Shown here in pieces: positions 61,437-64,000 of a stretch of 64,000 bases of DNA. Source of the stretch: JAAZKA01 sp034926225 (GTDB lineage: Bacteria > Bacillota > Clostridia > Oscillospirales > QAMX01); contig JAYFRF010000003.1 of assembly GCA_034926225.1 (NCBI GenBank), positions 7,530-71,529 of the forward strand, read 5' to 3'. Position 1 is the stretch's first letter. Every line of letters starts with the position of its first letter. Made by a program: the position numbers and the translations under genes. The notes beneath the pieces are model-generated. The model saw nothing but the letters and a program-made list of their open reading frames with translations, did no database searches and was not told the DNA's origin.

Positions 61437-62126
61437 TCAAAGAAAACCACGGATATCTGAGAGGCTTTGAATCGTATATTTTTGCCCCCAAATAGGATTA
61501 TTGCTGTTTCTGTCAATAAGTACAGAGACAATTCCAAGCGCATTAGCACCTACGATATCCTTTTGTTCATCACCTACGTAAATCATTTGTGATGGAGGTA
61601 TGTCAAAAGCTTTTAACAGAGTCGAAAATCCGGCAGCATTAGGCTTTCTGTACCCAATATCAACAGATGTGAGCACCAGATCAAAATAGTGATGTATTTC
61701 AGCTATGTCTCGTAAAGAGAAAGAATTATCCATTCCATAAGCAACATCCGTTAAAGCCCCGATTTTTATCCCAGCAGACTTTAGATAATGTAATGTTTCA
61801 ACTACTTCATCATAACAAACGGCCTCTGTCTGAAAAAAGCCGTAAAAAGCTCCTCTGACACTGTCAAGTTTATCATGCGGCTGTTTCCATGTGTCAAGTA
61901 TTTCGCCAAAAAGGGTTTCAGAAGTGACTTCAATCTCGCGAGGATTTTCACGTGTGTTGTATCTTGTCAATATTGACACGGCGTCCTTCATAAGGTCAAT
62001 AGATAACTCAATACCACATCTTTCGGAAACCGTCCTTAACGCAGGCTCGTACAGCGATTTCCAATTAAGCGGATTATTGTACCTGACAAGAGTATGACCA
62101 ATATCAAAAGAAACTGCTTTAATCAT
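61437..62126 (-). CDS. HAD-family hydrolase in reverse orientation inside the element
   Basis: 229 residues with HAD motifs: nucleophile in SFDIGHTLV (Gly in place of the usual second Asp), motif II GALTDVAYG, Lys in YRKPNAAGF and IYVGDEQKDIVGAN. The missing second Asp appears in several HADs but could limit phosphatase activity. Orientation and higher A+T than neighbours suggest a cargo gene with its own promoter. Substrate unknown. Confidence 0.85.
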   Translation of the reverse strand: MIKAVSFDIGHTLVRYNNPLNWKSLYEPALRTVSERCGIELSIDLMKDAVSILTRYNTRENPREIEVTSETLFGEILDTWKQPHDKLDSVRGAFYGFFQTEAVCYDEVVETLHYLKSAGIKIGALTDVAYGMDNSFSLRDIAEIHHYFDLVLTSVDIGYRKPNAAGFSTLLKAFDIPPSQMIYVGDEQKDIVGANALGIVSVLIDRNSNNPIWGQKYTIQSLSDIRGFL

Positions 62127-62252
62127 TAGTATTTACCCCTTTCTTCGACGGTGTCTGTTGCGCTCATTATCTCACATCCTATGAAGGATAACAAGTTTTT
62201 CATACGGTGCTTTTGTAAAAACACCGTAAAACATTATGCGAGGAGGCAGCCC

Positions 62253-62666
62253 ATGCGGGAACGGAAAGCAAGAATCATCATTCGAAATGAGCAGGAGCTT
62301 TTGCGGGCAGCAAACCTGATGATGCGGGAGTATCAGGAGATTTTCGGCGGCGGAAAAAAGCCGCCGGCGCACATCCGGGCGGCTTTCACGAAGATTCGCG
62401 GCGGTATGAATATCGCGCCGTATAAGCAGGAGGATACCCGCCGCGAGGACGGGAACCGGTCACAGGGGTACGACTACCGGGAGCATTATACATACATACG
62501 GTATGCCGGGGACTGGACTGTGGTCGACGGCGAGCGGGTGTATGTCGCGGAGTGGGAATTTCGAAACCACTATGAGTATCATCTGCAGCTCGGTGACCGG
62601 CATCTGTCCGGAATGCTGGATGCGTTATGGCGGGAAAAGGTGGCGCATGAGCGCGGAGCCGAATGA
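62253..62666 (+). CDS. Hypothetical protein of the mobile element
   Basis: 137 residues, Tyr- and Arg-rich. IIIRNEQELLRAANLMMREY is an N-terminal helix pair, and YIRYAGDWTVVDGERVYVAE a beta section. GAGGAGG precedes ATG 62253; the longer frame upstream has no site. The stop overlaps the next start (ATGA). No family recognised. Confidence 0.7.
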   Translation: MRERKARIIIRNEQELLRAANLMMREYQEIFGGGKKPPAHIRAAFTKIRGGMNIAPYKQEDTRREDGNRSQGYDYREHYTYIRYAGDWTVVDGERVYVAEWEFRNHYEYHLQLGDRHLSGMLDALWREKVAHERGAE

Positions 62667-62839
62667 GTATAGTCTGCTGGGATTGCAAGAAGCGTAAAAG
62701 CGGATGTCATGTGACATGCGTGGAATACGCGGTCGAAAGGATCGTCAGGCTTGATCCAAAGACGAGGGGAGAGCGGGACGCGAACATATACGCGGCGGAG
62801 CTATCCGAGAGGATCAAAAGGAAATGCGAGAGGAGATAA
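62663..62839 (+). CDS. Small cysteine-containing protein
   Basis: 58 residues beginning MSIVCWDCKKRKSGCHVTC, five Cys in total, perhaps a zinc finger. It starts within the stop of the previous gene (ATGA), so translation is coupled. Confidence 0.7.
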   Translation: MSIVCWDCKKRKSGCHVTCVEYAVERIVRLDPKTRGERDANIYAAELSERIKRKCERR

Positions 62840-62843
62840 GGGT

Positions 62844-63050
62844 ATGGACAAGCTCAAGCGTAGGCGCATAGACCGCATCAGGCAGAAGGTGTACAAGGGC
62901 ATCTCAGCAGCGGCAAGTATTGTGATCGCATGGCGTGTCGCCGGCCTGCTGATCGGCAACACCGGTGACGCGGCGATCATCCTAGGGTGCGTCGCGATCA
63001 TAGCGATAGCGCGGCTGGATGTGGTACTGATTGAGCGGGGGCGGGAATGA
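62844..63050 (+). CDS. Small membrane protein
   Basis: 68 residues with a basic N-terminus (KLKRRRIDRIRQK) and two hydrophobic helices (about 22-40 and 43-60). The ATG lies 4 bases after the previous stop. Unknown function. Confidence 0.7.
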   Translation: MDKLKRRRIDRIRQKVYKGISAAASIVIAWRVAGLLIGNTGDAAIILGCVAIIAIARLDVVLIERGRE

Positions 63051-63226
63051 TGGCAGAACATAACGAGAAATGTAAGGAGTATAGCCCTTTGTGCCAGTGT
63101 CTTAAGTGCGCGAAAGATGGCGGCGGGTGCTGCTTACGGCATTGGGGGATGGAGTGCATCTGGGACGACTGCCCTGACTACGAACCGGAGAAGGAAATCA
63201 CCATCACAGAGGAGGAAAAAGCATGA
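63047..63226 (+). CDS. Small cysteine-rich protein
   Basis: 59 residues with nine Cys (KCKEYSPLCQCLKC, GGGCC and two later) and an acidic tail, suggesting metal binding. ATG overlaps the previous stop; the next gene's ATG overlaps this stop at 63223. Confidence 0.75.
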   Translation: MMAEHNEKCKEYSPLCQCLKCAKDGGGCCLRHWGMECIWDDCPDYEPEKEITITEEEKA

Positions 63227-63528
63227 AAGCAACCGGAATTATACGCCGCATTGATGATCTTGGCCGTATTGTCATCCCGAAGGAAATTCGCCGCACCATG
63301 AGCATCAAAGAAGGGGATCCGCTGGAAATCTACACAGACCGGGAGGGAATGCTGATCCTGCGCAAATACGACATGCATCTACCACTGCTGGAAACCGTCA
63401 AGCGTATGCGGCAGGACTTGATCGACGGGGAGCCATTCCGGGGGAGGGATGCCATCGAGAAGAAGGTGGGTGAGTTGGAAGCGCTACTGACCGGTGGGGA
63501 GGACGAGGACGATGCCGACACACCTTAG
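63223..63528 (+). CDS. AbrB-family transcriptional regulator of the mobile element
   Basis: 101 residues: AbrB swapped-hairpin domain (1-49, RRIDDLGRIVIPKEIRRTM), then a helical tail in place of the GAF domain of SpoVT. 39 of the first 49 residues equal those of the host SpoVT at 30246, so both may bind the same sites. It overlaps the previous stop and ends inside the methyltransferase start. Confidence 0.92.
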   Translation: MKATGIIRRIDDLGRIVIPKEIRRTMSIKEGDPLEIYTDREGMLILRKYDMHLPLLETVKRMRQDLIDGEPFRGRDAIEKKVGELEALLTGGEDEDDADTP

Positions 63529-64000
63529 CCTGTTTTCCGGTATCGGTGGCCTCGATCTCGCAGCGGAATGGGCTGGCTTTCATACGGTCGGACAATGCGA
63601 ATGGGCTTATTATCCTACAAAAGTACTTGAAAAGCACTGGCCGGACGTCCCGCGATGGCGCGATATCAGAACCTTATCAGGAGAGAGTTTCTATGAGCGA
63701 ACAGGACTGCGAACAGTTGACGTTATTTCCGGTGGATTCCCATGTCAGCCGTTTTCCGTGGCTGGAAAGCAAAAAGGAAAAGGGGACGACCGTTACTTAT
63801 GGCCGGAAATGCTCCGAGTTATCCGAGAACTTGCGCCGCGTTGGGTTATCGGTGAGAATGTACCTGGAATCCTGCAAATTGCCGGGCGTACGGTTTGTGA
63901 GGACTTGGAGCGTGAGGGATACGCTGTCGCCGTATTTAATTTTGAAGCTGCGGCTGTCGGAGCAAGGCACAGGAGAGAACGTTTCTTTTTTGTGGGCCAC
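63512..64000 (+). CDS. DNA (cytosine-5) methyltransferase, 3' end outside the window
   Basis: 163 residues are visible, with motif I LSLFSGIGGLDLAAEWAGF, the catalytic loop GGFPCQPFSVAGKQKG (motif IV, Cys nucleophile) near residue 78, RWVIGENVPG (motif VI) near 118, and ARHRRERFF (motif VIII). It methylates cytosine in a specific DNA sequence. The target domain is outside the window. Start ATG lies inside the AbrB gene end. It may protect the element from restriction; no restriction gene is visible. Confidence 0.93.
   Translation, partial: MPTHLSLFSGIGGLDLAAEWAGFHTVGQCEWAYYPTKVLEKHWPDVPRWRDIRTLSGESFYERTGLRTVDVISGGFPCQPFSVAGKQKGKGDDRYLWPEMLRVIRELAPRWVIGENVPGILQIAGRTVCEDLEREGYAVAVFNFEAAAVGARHRRERFFFVGH

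Overview
The window looks like chromosome of an anaerobic, endospore-forming Bacillota of the class Clostridia. This rests on consensus AGGAGG-type ribosome sites, TTGACA/TATAAT promoters, a T-box riboswitch, a SpoVT sporulation regulator, ferredoxin-linked IorAB and LplB/YtcP-type sugar ABC transporters. Base composition is mid-range, not AT-rich. Nothing in it fixes the family or genus.

Left edge (1-4000): a damaged defence island. A BREX brxL gene (minus strand) is followed by a two-TM plus Thoeris-type macro-domain effector that runs off the window and carries a frameshift. The gene that stood upstream of brxL survives only as a 3' stub fused to a serine-recombinase remnant, which itself lacks its catalytic N-terminus and has an internal stop. 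A tRNA-Pro follows.

Core chromosome (4-57 kb): glyS, a NYN-LOTUS protein and a nitroreductase. Then come two parallel sugar-import loci (10.9-14.8 and 23.2-29.3 kb). Each has a lipoprotein with a Thr/Ala linker, two permeases, no ATPase, a membrane-anchored AraC regulator and a long perfect stem-loop between the binding-protein and permease genes. Between and after them lie a ceramidase-like hydrolase, a beta-propeller, a TtcA-like protein, a sialidase-like protein, murC, an auxin-efflux-type carrier, a sugar isomerase-like protein and spoVT. At 32.5-36.6 kb a T-box, probably tyrosine-specific, precedes iorA-iorB-paaK. That arrangement suggests making aromatic amino acids from aryl acids rather than degrading them. 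The next region holds an unassigned structured RNA before a methyltransferase, a cysK-Rrf2 operon, an iron-type ABC transporter whose ATPase lies about 6 kb away, an sbcD fragment, a deacetylase, a peptidase, a mannonate dehydratase-like protein, a second orphan propeller, small stress-type genes around an 18-bp tandem palindromic repeat, a glycosidase-amidase fusion, CapA, a PHP phosphatase, an aminotransferase and ispE.

Right edge (57.1 kb to the end): an integrated mobile element inserted at tRNA-Leu. Its serine integrase ends inside the tRNA 3' end. It carries an L,D-transpeptidase, a zinc-ribbon membrane protein, a divergent repressor/operator switch, a string of overlapping small genes, an AbrB-type protein very close to the host SpoVT DNA-binding domain, and a cytosine-C5 methyltransferase cut by the window edge.
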